From contig JADWOT020001184.1 in the NCBI GenBank assembly GCA_036345935.2, forward strand, positions 1 through 64,000: a stretch of 64,000 nt of DNA, in the 5' to 3' direction. The first letter of the stretch is position 1. Each line of letters begins with the position of its first letter. The notes under the pieces were generated by a model. The model searched no databases, was not told the DNA's origin, and saw only the letters and a program-made list of their open reading frames with translations. The translations under genes and the position numbers were made by a program. This DNA is from Taenia hydatigena (lineage: Eukaryota; Platyhelminthes; Cestoda; Cyclophyllidea; Taeniidae). Shown here piece by piece: positions 1-12,200 of this stretch.

Positions 1-2000
1 TCAACTATGACCTAATGATACATATGCTCACATGGTGAATAAGTAAAACACCAGCATTTCGCAGCCGACACATCGACGTCACTCCACCAGCAGGTCTTTG
101 ACCCTGCGATCAGCACATGTGCCTACTAACACACCATCTGTTAAAATGCCTCTTGTCCAATTGTTTTATTGAAGCTGAGTTTGCCACATTTATCGAGTGC
201 ACATAATTGCGATAAGCCAGCCACATTCAGCTTCGCATTGTGCTCATTACATTTTGCACCGCATTTGATGGATGCTGAATGATACGCCTACATTGCAGCG
301 ACGTTTGCAGTCTCATTTGTTGCTCCTTCGCACGTCTTCCCGCTTACCGAATGGCATGGTTACTCCGACTGTGTGTATTCAACAGGAGTACAGTACCATA
401 ATTGACTCGGGCAAGAAAGGATTTGTGGATTTGAATCATGAGACACATGTTAAGGAGAGCTGGTTAAAGTTGTGATAAGGGAATATCATTCGGAACAAAA
501 TTCTTAAGTTGGTGTAGCTTAGCATAGGGACTAGAAGGCATACTTTCTAGTCGATCGTGGTGGGAGACAACAATGCCTCGATGCCGTTGTTGTGGTCCCT
601 AAACGCATGCTTGTAGAAAGACACAAGGCAACTTTAGTCTTCCTTCGCCTCCAGCCTCCCTGACCGGGCACTAATTCGATACACTAGAGGAATGATTGCT
701 AGTCCAAATTACGTGCAGCTGTAAAATGGCATCCCATTAATAAATGATGTTGAAAGCAGCCTTTTGGATGTCTCGCAGCTCTATCAATTCTTTGATGATG
801 ATTTTTCTATTAATACACCTTTTCGTTGTTGTGCGACGTAGGTTGGGAGGCGACGCCTATATGAGTGTGTTCGATACCTTCCTTTAGCAAAGGGATGCAG
901 ACGGGTAGCAAGCTAGGGAGGGCCTCAAGTGTTGTTGTATTTTATCAAACGCAACGATTCGGCCACCTTAATTAGTTGTCAGCCTACAACCCAACCACAT
1001 CCTCATTATTTAACCACCAAGTCAAAATTACTCGTCACTACCTTATGTGTGTCCTTTAAAACCGCAGATTGCGAGTTGTGGGAGACTACGTGCTCATCTT
1101 AATAACTTGGCAGCCTGTTATTTCCATCTCGGTTGTCAGTTTAGTTTCAATCATTTGTTGACTTTGTTGCTTTCGAACCGATTGCATCATGGTTTTCCCA
1201 CGGGTAGAGATATTCATCTCATCGGGATTTGTACATTGCCTTGGCTTAGTATCGGTACCCATTTTCAGTCTGTATTCTAGCAGTAATCAATAAAACATTT
1301 ATTATTTGGATTTGTTGGCCCATGCTACTTGCTGCTTGTCAGCAGGAAGCGTTTGGACCCTTTGGGGTTCGTGGGTAAGGATGGCATGTGAAGGAGTGAC
1401 AAATGCGACTGCAAACCCACTTGATCCCAACAGATGCGGAGGCACTTGAGTTGATCCCAGCACAGGATGGAACTTTGCAGGCACATGGCGCATCACCATC
1501 GAAGTCTCGCCACAGCTGCAGGTTGAAAGATTGATTGTTGGAGTGATGCAATTCTTGTGTTTCACCAATTGGCTAAGTTTAGAAGGAGGCTTGCATAAAA
1601 AGCGACTCGCTCGATAACAGACCGGCAGTTCACAGAACAAGAGACTAAGACATTTTCATTGCGATTCAGCTAACACCTTGGATAATGTGTTCGTGCGGTC
1701 CTGCAGGCTCAGTTCTACTTGTACTGCTATCAGCAATCCAACGTCGTGTTAACTGCCATTGGATTGTTGAGTAAAAATGAAGTTGAATCGAAAGTTTGTG
1801 GGCACTTAGGAACTTGCGACCAAGTTCCTGCTCTGTAGTTCATTATTCCTACAGACGTTAAATGTAGCTGTTCGCCAGCGCATATCTCACGTTCCACTCT
1901 GCTAATAGACACCTTTGCATTCCAAAACCTATTTCCTTCCTTCTTTTCTGCACTTTAAAACTAAATCACTGCACCATTGATTGTCACCACCAATTAGAGT
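1..2000. other. No gene recognised
   Basis: Only short chance ORFs are present (longest about 112 codons, minus strand near 1.3-1.6 kb) with no recognisable domain, splice pattern or compositional bias. I see nothing supportable here. Confidence 0.5.
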
Positions 2001-2009
2001 CATTGGCAA

Positions 2010-2960
2010 TCTCCAGCATGAATCCACCATGCTTACTCAGCAATACTTTGCATGAAGCTCATGGGCGTGGTAGTATCATTGCCAGCTATCAAAAATTGAT
2101 ATTTTCCGAATGTCACACGTGCGTGTCGCGCGAGTTCAAGTGAGGAAATCAGGATAATACATGTAAATCTGGTAGAGTATATGTCAATATTTGACTGCAG
2201 TAAAAAAATTAATAATGATTAGACACAGAAAGTGGAAAACTACAACTTATTCTTTACTAAGAACGCCATTACTAAGTGAATTACTGCTGGAGTGGTCTGC
2301 TTCGTCCACGCACAACCTCGTTTTTGACAAGACACTTTGATCAAACTGAGCTAAAGAGGAGACTAGAGGGTTGACTGGTATCGTTATGTCAACAGCTTAG
2401 TGGATAGCTGGATGGTCGACTGCAATGTCGGCGTTTAGAGGACACTTGGGATGTCGCGCCCTTCTCACTTTGGGTGGGGCCTTCGTGTGGCTGTTGAATA
2501 CTTAAGGCCATTATGGATCCAAAAGAACTTTACTGTGTAGACTGAGTCCTCTATTTATAGAGCATGCCACACCGCACGCATAATCATTTGACCACTCCTT
2601 CCTCCATTTACAGAACTAATAAGTCTCAGAAGGCGTACTTAGGAAAATAGGCAGCAGTGCGACATCCCGCCCAGCCACATATATTCCACCCGCCCTCTCT
2701 GCAAAGGCTTTGTAAAGTCCATGACTAAAGTCTTTGAGGGATAGTGAAGCTGTGTCCACTGATCTCCTCTCATTTGTACAAGAAAATGTGTCATCCATAG
2801 ACCACTCTACAGCCACTAAAATGCAAACGCGGTTTTCGTTTGCTTAGGTTTAGCTGTTGTCATGCGTCTGTGATACGATCCAGCATGACCGATCGATCTC
2901 ACCTGATAAATGTCCATGTCACATAAATGTGACACAGTTGAGTAATTGTCCACTTCAAGT
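2010..2960 (+). repeat. Dispersed repeat R2, long copy a
   Basis: This stretch is collinear with 31640-32650. Shared landmarks are a block around the words CCAGCTATCAAAA at 2080 and 31775, then a palindrome-like element (GTCACACGTGCGTGTC near 2113), then a block describing 'ATAGGCGGCAGTGCGACCTCCCA' type sequence near 2650, and a second palindrome near 2921 (GTCACATAAATGTGAC). The two palindromes are about 800 bp apart in both long copies. No coding capacity is preserved. It may be a non-autonomous mobile element or a dispersed satellite unit. Boundaries are estimated by eye. Confidence 0.6.
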
Positions 2961-3599
2961 GACAGCAACCGCTAACGTTAAAGGTCGATTAAGATTAAAG
3001 CAGGAGGCAAAAAACATTGCCTAGTTATTAAAACAGAATATCTGATACCTAGAGGCCAAAAAGTTTGCAAATATGGATTTGCCTCCATCTCGAAGAGGCG
3101 CAAACACCAAAACGGTTACGAAGTTTCTTAAGACGATTAGAATGCCTCCATAACCTAAAACTTAAGGGGATTTTACTCAGGAATGACAACTTTTTAAAAG
3201 GTCAGAGGTCGTTATTAATGCACGTTATTAAGTAGACTTCCTTCCTTGGTCAGCTGTCAACCATTAGGGCACCCACTGCGACTCCTTTTGCATGCTCCTC
3301 TGTGTAGTGATATGGATATCTGTTTAGACGAACAGTGAGGCCTCGACCATTCAGACACATGCTAAATCCAAGCAGTAAGTAGTGCCAACTTCTAATAATC
3401 AACTCTGTAAGACTTGAACTGCCACGCGAATATCATTTGAGGCGAATGGAGATGGTGACTTTGATGTAGATCACAGTCGCCTCCTCAGGCAAATCTCCTA
3501 CTTCTACGGCGATTTCAACAACACACTACTTTACCAACAGCTCTTCACTATCAGTTTTGAACATTTAAAGTATTCTTTTTTCCTATTCTAAATTAGCTT

Positions 3600-4115
3600 G
3601 ATTTTAATTAGGTGAAGGTGTGTTGATGCGGAAAATAGACGGCACTGCGACCTCCCATGAAGCCCCTTTTGTTCCACCCACCCTATCTGTAGAGCCACTG
3701 CGAAGATCATAGACGACTCCTTTAAGGCAAGAAAAGCTGAGTGCTCACTAGGCTCGACTTTTTGTTGTGCCTTTCATCCTAAAATACAGCCAGCAGCAAA
3801 TTCGGTGATCTCGAAATTCGGCTACGGAGGTGTGTTTTCCAGTGACCAGTCCACGGTCTCCAAACCGCAATTTGTGCCCGGATTACTGCCACCATTCCAA
3901 AAAACTTGTCACATCCTTGTTTGCTTATATTAACTGCATTTAAGGCGTCTGAGGATTAAGCCGACACAACTGGTTGTTCTTGCCTAATGAAAGATCCGTG
4001 TCACACATATGTGACGCAACGGAACGATTGCACACTTAAAATGACAACGGTCTCTAATTTTAGAAATCGTTTAGCCTTACGGCAAAAAAGGCATTGTTTT
4101 TCTTGTTAAAATTTT
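3600..4115 (+). repeat. Dispersed repeat R2, short copy b
   Basis: This copy matches the second half of the 2010-2960 copy and 32212-32650. It starts with GGTGTGTTGATGCGG, passes through a TCTGTAGAGCCAC block and ends past a palindrome near 4001 (GTCACACATATGTGAC). Homology with copy a continues beyond the palindrome: both have an A-rich GGCAAAAAA..CATTG block about 70-90 bp downstream (near 3008 and 4081). The palindromes at 2921 and 4001 are about 1.08 kb apart, so copies a and b may form a short tandem pair. Confidence 0.6.
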
Positions 4116-5985
4116 TTGTTGCTTATAAGCCAACGTGTTCGCGAATGTTGATTCGTATTTTCTATGTTGGAAAATTTAGTGTCACGCATTTCGCCTAATC
4201 GAAAATAAAGCACCGCGAATGCTTTGCTTTTGATTTTCGCATAAATAGCTTTGTTGCTTTTAAATGCACCTGCTGTGACCTGCAATATATTCTCCTCTAC
4301 TCAAATGCGTTTGCGGTCTAGTCCGGATATGCCCTCAGTGGAATTGGATGCACACGTCTTAGATATTTACAAGATGGAGAATAAGATAAGTAAAATCATG
4401 CCTTCTTCACTCCTTCGCCATAACAATTTCTGCTTACAATTTAAGCACCAAATATGAGATAAGCTACCAAGCTGGAGCTATAAATGTTTATTCTAGTCTT
4501 TGCATCGCTTTAGCAAGTTTTGGACAACACAATCAGTCAACGAAGTCATAGCTCCCCGAGGCTTCCTCGGAGACGAAAGAAGATATAACACGTGAAGAGA
4601 ATACATCTATTAGGTAAACAGAAAGAGAAGTTGGGCTACAAACAGCCTAGAGGCCGGTTTACCCAGCGATGGCAAAAGGACCAACCACGCGCCCACAACA
4701 GGAAATTAAACTTGGACAAATAGCGAAGTGTTACAAAACAACTTATTTGGATAAGTGTTAAGTGCCTCGAATCCGCTTGACATTACCACACAACCTTGAT
4801 CAACGTGCATGCGATGGAGCTTCGAAGTGTTGCGCGATCCACAGTCGAGTGGACTCTGCGGAATTCAGCCAGCGCAGTTGTGTGGTGAGAGAATGAATCA
4901 AATATTCACTCAAATTCATCGCCTCCATGTGAAAACAGTGATGAGTAAGTCAAAATTCCTTGTAAGTGCCTTCTCTGTTAGTCACAGATATTATCCAAAC
5001 GAGATCTTTAAAGCAAATTTCGCAAAGACGTGGGTATAGGACCGTTGAATCGTGTTTCGAAACAAGCCATTCAGAAATAAGTTAACGCGCAGATCCCAGT
5101 CAACGCCGCACCTACCGAATCGATGAAGCAAAGCTGCTTCTTCTCCTCCTCTATCAAGAATCCAACCATTTGGTGTTAAAATACGGGCACTATTCGCTCC
5201 TCCATTGCTTCACCCGTCCCCGATATAGGCATTTAACCTCGAAATTCTGACTTCACTGAACATCAAATGAGGAACGCATGGGCCGTATGTGGTCTATCTA
5301 TAGCGCTGGAATGGCATTTTTGGCGTCAAAGCAGGCTCTATCTCCATGATGCCTAGCGTTTGTGATTTCACTGCGACTATCGGAGCGCATCCAAGCCATC
5401 TCTGAAGTCAATGAAAGCCGCGAGTCTGTCAGCGCGTTGCCTATTGACACACACACAGAGAATGGAGCACTATCAACCTGGGTATGGGTCTAGTCTTGGG
5501 GTAGAGAAGAGGCCTAAGTGAAAATGCCTGCCGATCGACACTCCACTTGCCCTGCCTCCTCTCACTGGCAATCTGCTCCGCCCACTATTCGGACTACTGA
5601 ACGTATCTGACAAGCCCACCCGTCCAAGTGTTCAATTCTTACTGAGCGAAAAGTCGGCCAATCCATCACGCCGGCATTCGCAGCTCACAACTACACAACC
5701 ACTGAGAAGCAATGGTTCAGCGTCCACCGCCTTCTTGCAGAAAGTCAGGGACCGCTAGCCCTGCAAGGCTACTGCTCTAACCACAGTGAAGGACTGTGAC
5801 ACGAGAGGTTAAGTGTGTCTATTGAAGTGGATGGCAATTACTAGTAGAACACGCATAATGCAGTGCCCACAAAGACGCAGTTGGATGGAAAACACTTCTA
5901 TTAGGGAAGAGAGAGGATAGGAGAGGGGAAGACTTGGTGTAAGTACATGGGGGAATTGGGGGTGGGTAGGGCAGAAGTCCTTAAA
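4116..5985. other. Intergenic; probable 3' flank of the minus-strand gene
   Basis: No ORF here looks coding. The nearest minus-strand AATAAA that I see is at about 4490, which is 1.5 kb past the stop codon at 5990, so the 3' end of the upstream gene is not fixed. Confidence 0.35.
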
Positions 5986-5989
5986 ATGC

Positions 5990-6244
5990 TCAATGTCTAA
6001 TGTCAAGAACTGCGCAATCGCGACTCCCACAACCGCAGATCACCGGATTCGGGTGCCGTCTCGTAGCACCACTTCTCTTAGTAAGTCCTTTTCCTCTGTG
6101 TAGGCGAAGGCTGCTCGATATCCTCAGCACACGGTTGGCTAATCGCCGCAACCATATGTGACGGTTTGGACCACCTCCATGCACAATGTTGCTCATATTT
6201 TTGTCGTCGCTGCTTTCATTCCACCACGATATGTCTTCTTCAAT
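5990..6244 (-). CDS. Last exon of the minus-strand gene
   Basis: A strong acceptor (pyrimidine run ending TTTTTTCAG at 6247-6245) is followed by 84 codons and TGA. The exon opens with IEEDISWWNESSDDKNMSN, then turns basic (RLRRLANRVLR-like stretch) and ends with a CGCGSRDC cysteine cluster. It starts in phase 0, which fits the preceding 32-nt exon 6447-6416 (DDQVDNCILGP across the junction, donor GTAAGC). No known domain was recognised. An earlier donor inside the exon cannot be excluded. Confidence 0.55.
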   Translation of the reverse strand: MEEDISWWNESSDDKNMSNIVHGGGPNRHIWLRRLANRVLRISSSLRLHRGKGLTKRSGATRRHPNPVICGCGSRDCAVLDIRH

Positions 6245-9200
6245 CTGAAAAAAGAGAAGAGAAAAGATTGAATGATGATGAGAGAGGACAGGAGGCAGAG
6301 GCGGAAGAAACAGGAGGCGAATAACGCGAAATAGGTGGGTTAAGAAGTGAGAACTGAAAACCAACCAACCTGCCAACAGACAAGACAACAAATGAGTGGT
6401 CAAAGGAGAGCTTACTGGGCCCAGAATACAATTATCCACCTGGTCGTCTGCAAAGTCGCGCACGAAGAGGAAGATTGACCAACTGTGTCAACAGGCCTAC
6501 ACACACAAACACACGTGCCACACTGATCAGGACATCGATCTGGAAGAACAAAGGAAGGAAGTGGACAACGGCATACACACACAGTGGGACAGACGGAGCA
6601 AAAAGAGTGGAGATGAAGGAGCAGAGAGAGGAGCACCTTCTTACCTGTTAATAAGGACCACCAGGTAGAGGGACTCTCCACAAGGTGGGAGATGAATGTA
6701 GAGAATGGGATAAGAAGGAGGGGTATGAGCCGAACTATGCAATGCGAAGCGGGAAGTAGGTGAAAAGCACTAACCTTCGCTCTCAAGGGCATAACTGGTG
6801 GAGGAGTGGGATGAGGAGGAAGAGGTGGCAGAACTGAGACGGTGTGGAATAAAATAAACTTCAGAAAAAAAGATGGAAGATAAGAATGGAGAGGATACGG
6901 CAATGTTAGCTGAGTTAAAGCAGAATTCAGACATTGCTTAAGCCTAGTGTAGTCGACTATGTAATCTGAGCCTCGTCTAGTGCAGAGCATAACTCCTCTC
7001 ATCAGCATTACCACTTAGCATGACATGTTGAGGGATGAAGAAAGTGGCGATAGAAGAGAAACTTACTTAAAGGACGTTGGCAAATGATAGGTTTCGAGGA
7101 GGAGGAAGAGGAGAAGAGACTGTGAGTCCGGGAAAGGAGAACGTGACAGAAACGTATGGTAGCCAGACGAGTGAGGCATCCTGGTGTCACTGAAATGGAA
7201 ACATGAAGGACTGTAGGAAGATGATATGTAGGCAGCACTCTTTCCTCCCTCTTCTCTGATGCAAGACGCAGTGCTCAAGAGCACATGCAGTGAAGTGGAA
7301 TGCAGACAAGAAGGGGAAGAAGAAGTGACTCATTGAAAATGGATTGAAGAGAGACATGCGAGAGGAGGAGGAGGTAAAGGCAAGAGGGTTCCCGCTCCAC
7401 CATTTCGGAGACGTCACCGGACCTCCTTGCTGCGTATGCACTTTCGTCCCTAATATCTGCCAAGCAGAAGAGAAAGACCTCATTGCATGCAGCCTGCAGC
7501 TGCGTTAGCCTGATTCGACGTGACAAATGAGGAGGCGCTAAGGTTGATTTGAACGGTAGGTCATGAAGACGGCTACCTACCTATCCTCTTCCTTCCCAAT
7601 CTTTCTCACTCTCTTCCACACCAGACTGTCATAATCAGGCATGCGTGGCTGCTCTATTCTACTCGTATTTGAATTAGTCCACTACAGTCCGGCCTAGTTA
7701 AGCCTTTTGTTGCCTAACGCGCTATGCTGCTTCTGTTTCACTACACCTGCTCCTGCTTCTGCCCCTACTCCTGCTCTAGATTAGGCAATTCGCAATCGCG
7801 TGCGAGACAGACATAAGAAACGAGATGAGCAAAGCGGTACAAGGCATACCTGCATGGAAAGAATTGTCGACTTACCCCTCAAGGCTGCTATGGAGCTGAC
7901 AAAGGTAGCTTCGTGATGGATCTCCCTAATTATGTGTCTACGTGAGTACTTGCTTCGCACCAGAGAAGACAAGGGTGGCGATTGTACCTCTCCGATGGCG
8001 GCGAAGTAACTCGTTTGTTCAACTGAAGTAGACGGAAGAATGGGTAAGTGAGGAGAAGAGAGGTGACGAGTTGCTGAGAGCAGAAGGGAAAGGATATTAG
8101 GGAAGAGGGTTGGCGAAACGTTGTTACTGTATGTCTATGCGTAGTGCTGTAGACATCTCATCTTCATTTCCTTCGTTCTCGCTTCCCACTACCCCACAAT
8201 ACCTTCATCCACCCACTCCTATAACCATGCAGCTGAATGAAAATGTCATCTACGCACTTCTCCCTGAAGGCACATTTTAAGCATTTAACCCTCTCTTTCT
8301 CTCTTGATATGTGAAATGCACTGGCACACTAGTGAGCACAATGTTAAATTAACGCATGCAAATCTAGTAGGGAAGAAAAGGGGCAAGATGGATTAAAGGA
8401 AGGAAGAAGAGGAGCAGAAGTAGACATGGGAGGAGGAAAGGGGGAAAAAAGGATGATAGTACGACTTATCCCTAATTTCTGCGATTTCCATCTGCATCGG
8501 TCCCTTGACGTCCTTGCAACTTTTAGAAAAGACGAGAGGAAGGAGACCGGGTTGACGTCGGAGGCGAAAGTAGAGGAAGATGAGAAGGAAACTGAAGGCG
8601 AGGAGAACGAACAAAAAGGAGGTGAACACGCTGGCAATGAACCGAGTAGTGGAAACAAGGAAAAGACGGAGAAGCAAGATGAGTAGTAGAAGGTTTCGCA
8701 ACGCGTACGTATGCATTTCTGACAGTTGAGTGTGTGATTGACGTCTTCGCATTTGACATGTGCGTAGATTGATCTGCGGCACGTGTCACGTAGTGTCTAG
8801 CAGTGGCGTCTGCTGGTGTCGTCTTTGCACAATAGTCCTCAGTACAGGTTGTTTCCTAGTAGCAGACGTCGCCTTCCCATGTGCTTCTCTGCTTTGGCTC
8901 AATAGCCATCACATCATAGCACACATGGAGGAGGAGCAGAAGGAAGAGAATTAGAAGATTCATTAACACTAACGCAGTCGGAGAGGAGTACGTCGACTCA
9001 GCAAGTGTACTGATCTTCGGCTTTCCTTTTCTCACCCGGTATGCTTGATAAGTTAAAGGCCTGATTCAGAATGCAGCTGTCGTCGTGCCATCGTCCACGT
9101 CATCGAGAACACCGAGACCTGGTTTCTCACAACTTCAAAGACGCCAGTGCCGCAGATTGCGCTGACCAGTGTTGGTTGGTCAGACCACCCACCGACCGAC

Positions 9201-12200
9201 CGAATGCCACAGGTGAGACTAGAAAGGCAGACGATAAAATGCCAGTAGTGGAAGTGGAATGAAGGCTGCAGACTACTATGCATAAAAGGCGGTACTTACG
9301 GATATGAGTTTAATCACATTGTTGAATGAATATCGTGTTGTCGCTAGAGTGTGACGAATGGGAGTTGAGGCCCAGGATGCAATGGAAGTTAAAGGATGGG
9401 TGGTGGATGCTCTGTGGGCATTTAGAGTTTGGAATCATATTAGAGGACAGAGTGGAGCTGGCTGCAGGAGGCAATGTTGACGTCTCTTCACGGACCCTCT
9501 CCTGAGTCGAAGGAGTTAACAAATTGCAAAAGGCGAGTAGAGGGCCGGAAAAGTTGGGATGGAAGTCATGATTGTAATGGCCAGGGTAGTGTGTGTCGCG
9601 AGCAGTTTGAGAACATTTTGTAGTTCCCACAACGTGCAATTACATCACGATAGGCAGCTCATTGATTGCTTCATCGACAAAAGCATTGATTTACTGGTCA
9701 GTCGGTGAACAGGCAAAGAGACGCAGACAGAATTGGGCCGCCGATCATGGAAAACGCCATCAATCCATCACAGCCCTTCGATGAGGTCACCTTTGCCTTT
9801 CTTACACTTGTTCTGCTTCAATAAAGCGGAACAATACAGGTTTCAACTCCGCATTTGGGTTTGCTAGCATATAAGGGTTAATTAGAACCTTATTTAATAA
9901 CTAAAGCAACTTAACGTCCGAAAGTGGATAGCAGAAGCGATTTTCGGAAGGGGACAGTAGACAACGAGCTAGCGAAAATGGCAATTGCTTGCATTGTATT
10001 GCATGACTGAGATGATGTTGCTTTGTCAGTTGCTAATCGCCGAAAGGTACGTCGAGATTCAGAAGTGCTGTCCACACTCTGCGCGCCTTTGACTCCTCAC
10101 TGCGAATAGCCTCAGTCTCAATCTCCACCTCCTCAGCCTCCATTGACTTCTTACCATGAAGCAGCACTTATTGTCTTACCACCCCAAAAGTTGGACATGG
10201 AAATCAACATTCTACCCCGCAATCAAACGGGAAGGGGTTAAGTGATTTCATGCGCTTGAACGGTAAAGCGAAATGTTGATTGTGGAAACGGAAGAACACA
10301 AATTAAAGTGTGCGGTCTTCATCAGCGTGTCGTGTTGCGGTATCCACCTGCTGACAGTCTTTTATACTGGCATGTTTTGGAGGTGGAATGTTATTGCTAC
10401 TGAGTCGACGCTCAGAAGTTGGTTGCACGTAGAAGTGGATATTTGATCAGACGTTAGCCGGAATAGATGGGTTGTAGACAGATGGAGACAGCCAAAGGAG
10501 AAGGAAGGGGTGGAGGAGCAGGATGAGGGCATAGAGAAGGCATCTACTCACATTTGCCTTGAAAATGAAAGCACTCTGCCACCTACTCAACAAAATGGCG
10601 CTGTTGGTTCATAAAGAAACGTCGTGAAAGACGAGGTCATTAACGAGCAGTGAACAAGTTCAATGAAGTAATTTAGAGCGAGAGAAGGAAAAGAGCACCC
10701 ACCTCTCCACCATTGCAAAATCAACTTGTATCACTTCTCCGTTAGCCTCAATTCTTTCGATAAATCCAGACCGACGCAGAAAATGTGATAAAGAGAAATC
10801 CGCCTGTCAGACGATGGAGTCACTATAAGCTGGCCCACTCATCCACGCACAGAGCCCCAAAAGCAGTGTGATCGCTTCCACCAATCAATCAAATCGCACA
10901 CCACGGACTGTTGTCACCCTCCTCACGCACCCTAAATACTCACTAACTGCCATCACACCACCACCACGTCCAGAATCCAGAAGCCACGTCAACAAGTAGG
11001 TCCCCAACCCCGACCCACAATGTCGCAAAATCCAAATGAACACACTCACCAGAGAAGTCGATTGCCGTACATTTAAGAGGTAAAGCTATTGCAGCATATA
11101 CAAGGAAGAACAATGCGTCAAGGACCAAACACTTTCAAAGCAGACAAACGTTTCAGCAGACGAGATCACTCGTCCACGCTTCTCATGGCAAGAAAATGAC
11201 ACCCCTCACTTGGCGAAGTAGGGCACAAACAACAAGAACCACGAGATCCACACTCCAGTGTCACAGACGGTCGAGCAGCAGCAGTGGAGCAAACGAAGAA
11301 GACAGGGTCGATCCCTGAGTTGTGATGTTCATCGCATCATAAACGCCGCAACATCTCCCACCAGCAGCAGCAACATCAGCAGCGGTAGTAGCAGTAGTGG
11401 AAAGCAGCGACGATGCAGCGCCTCCTCCTCCATTTCCTGCTGCGCCGACTCCCACTTCAACGCTAATAGTCATCTACGGAGAAAGTCGAACTCCTGTCAA
11501 ACTAATAACAGTCTCAAGTGCGCACTTCTTTCTGACCAGACAATCACTACCCAAAGCGGCTACCAGTAATGAGAAACTTACTGCCACACTCAACCACCAA
11601 CTGCATCGCCGAAAGCACGTGAATGTGGGATGCATTAAATGTAGTAGTAGTAAGCAGAGGAACAAATCACACTCAACAATTTGCTTAACATTGTGTCTGA
11701 GGATGATAACGTACAAGCGAACTCACCTGTTGGTTATTTTCCCCCTTCTTCATCTCCTTCCTCCTCCCTTAATTCGGACGTCTCATCGTCTCTCTCAACG
11801 CCTACTCACCCCTTCTCCTACAGCTGTTGCTGCAACACATGCCCCCGCCTCTTCAGCACGCTTCGTACCCTCAGCACCTGTAAAACATTTACACCTCACC
11901 TGCAAAAAAGGACAACAAAAATGAATATGCCAACACAGTTTACCCAACCTCCATCAAAACCCAAACAAATCAACGATGGAGAAATGAAAATGCAGCAATC
12001 ACTCCCATACACGCACACCCCTCCCAACTAGGGCAACTTTACCCCTACTCGTGCATCGCATGCAGCACAGCATTTCGAGGCTCCAAAAATGAGATTCACG
12101 AAAATATCTGGTGTAGACAATAGTGTGCAAATCGCATACAAACTGAGGCAAGTCATGCAGTAGTGATTCCACGCGATGGAAAATGGAAAGCGCTCTTTCA

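Noticed and set aside
6412..7014. A 200-codon minus-strand ORF taken as a single gene
   Set aside because: It runs through pyrimidine-rich introns. The splice-consistent exons inside it explain the coding part.
8393..8782. Minus-strand ORF with apparent membrane segments (LLLLILLLRLF)
   Set aside because: The hydrophobic runs are encoded by CT-rich intron sequence. Only the 54-nt exon 8519-8466 fits the phase chain.
11800..12123. Plus-strand frame with a C-x2-C..H-x4-C zinc-finger-like end and a 31-nt intron
   Set aside because: The finger is the exact antisense of a strongly supported minus-strand exon (12286-12043) with better splice sites. Its spacing between the second Cys and His is 11, not the usual 12.
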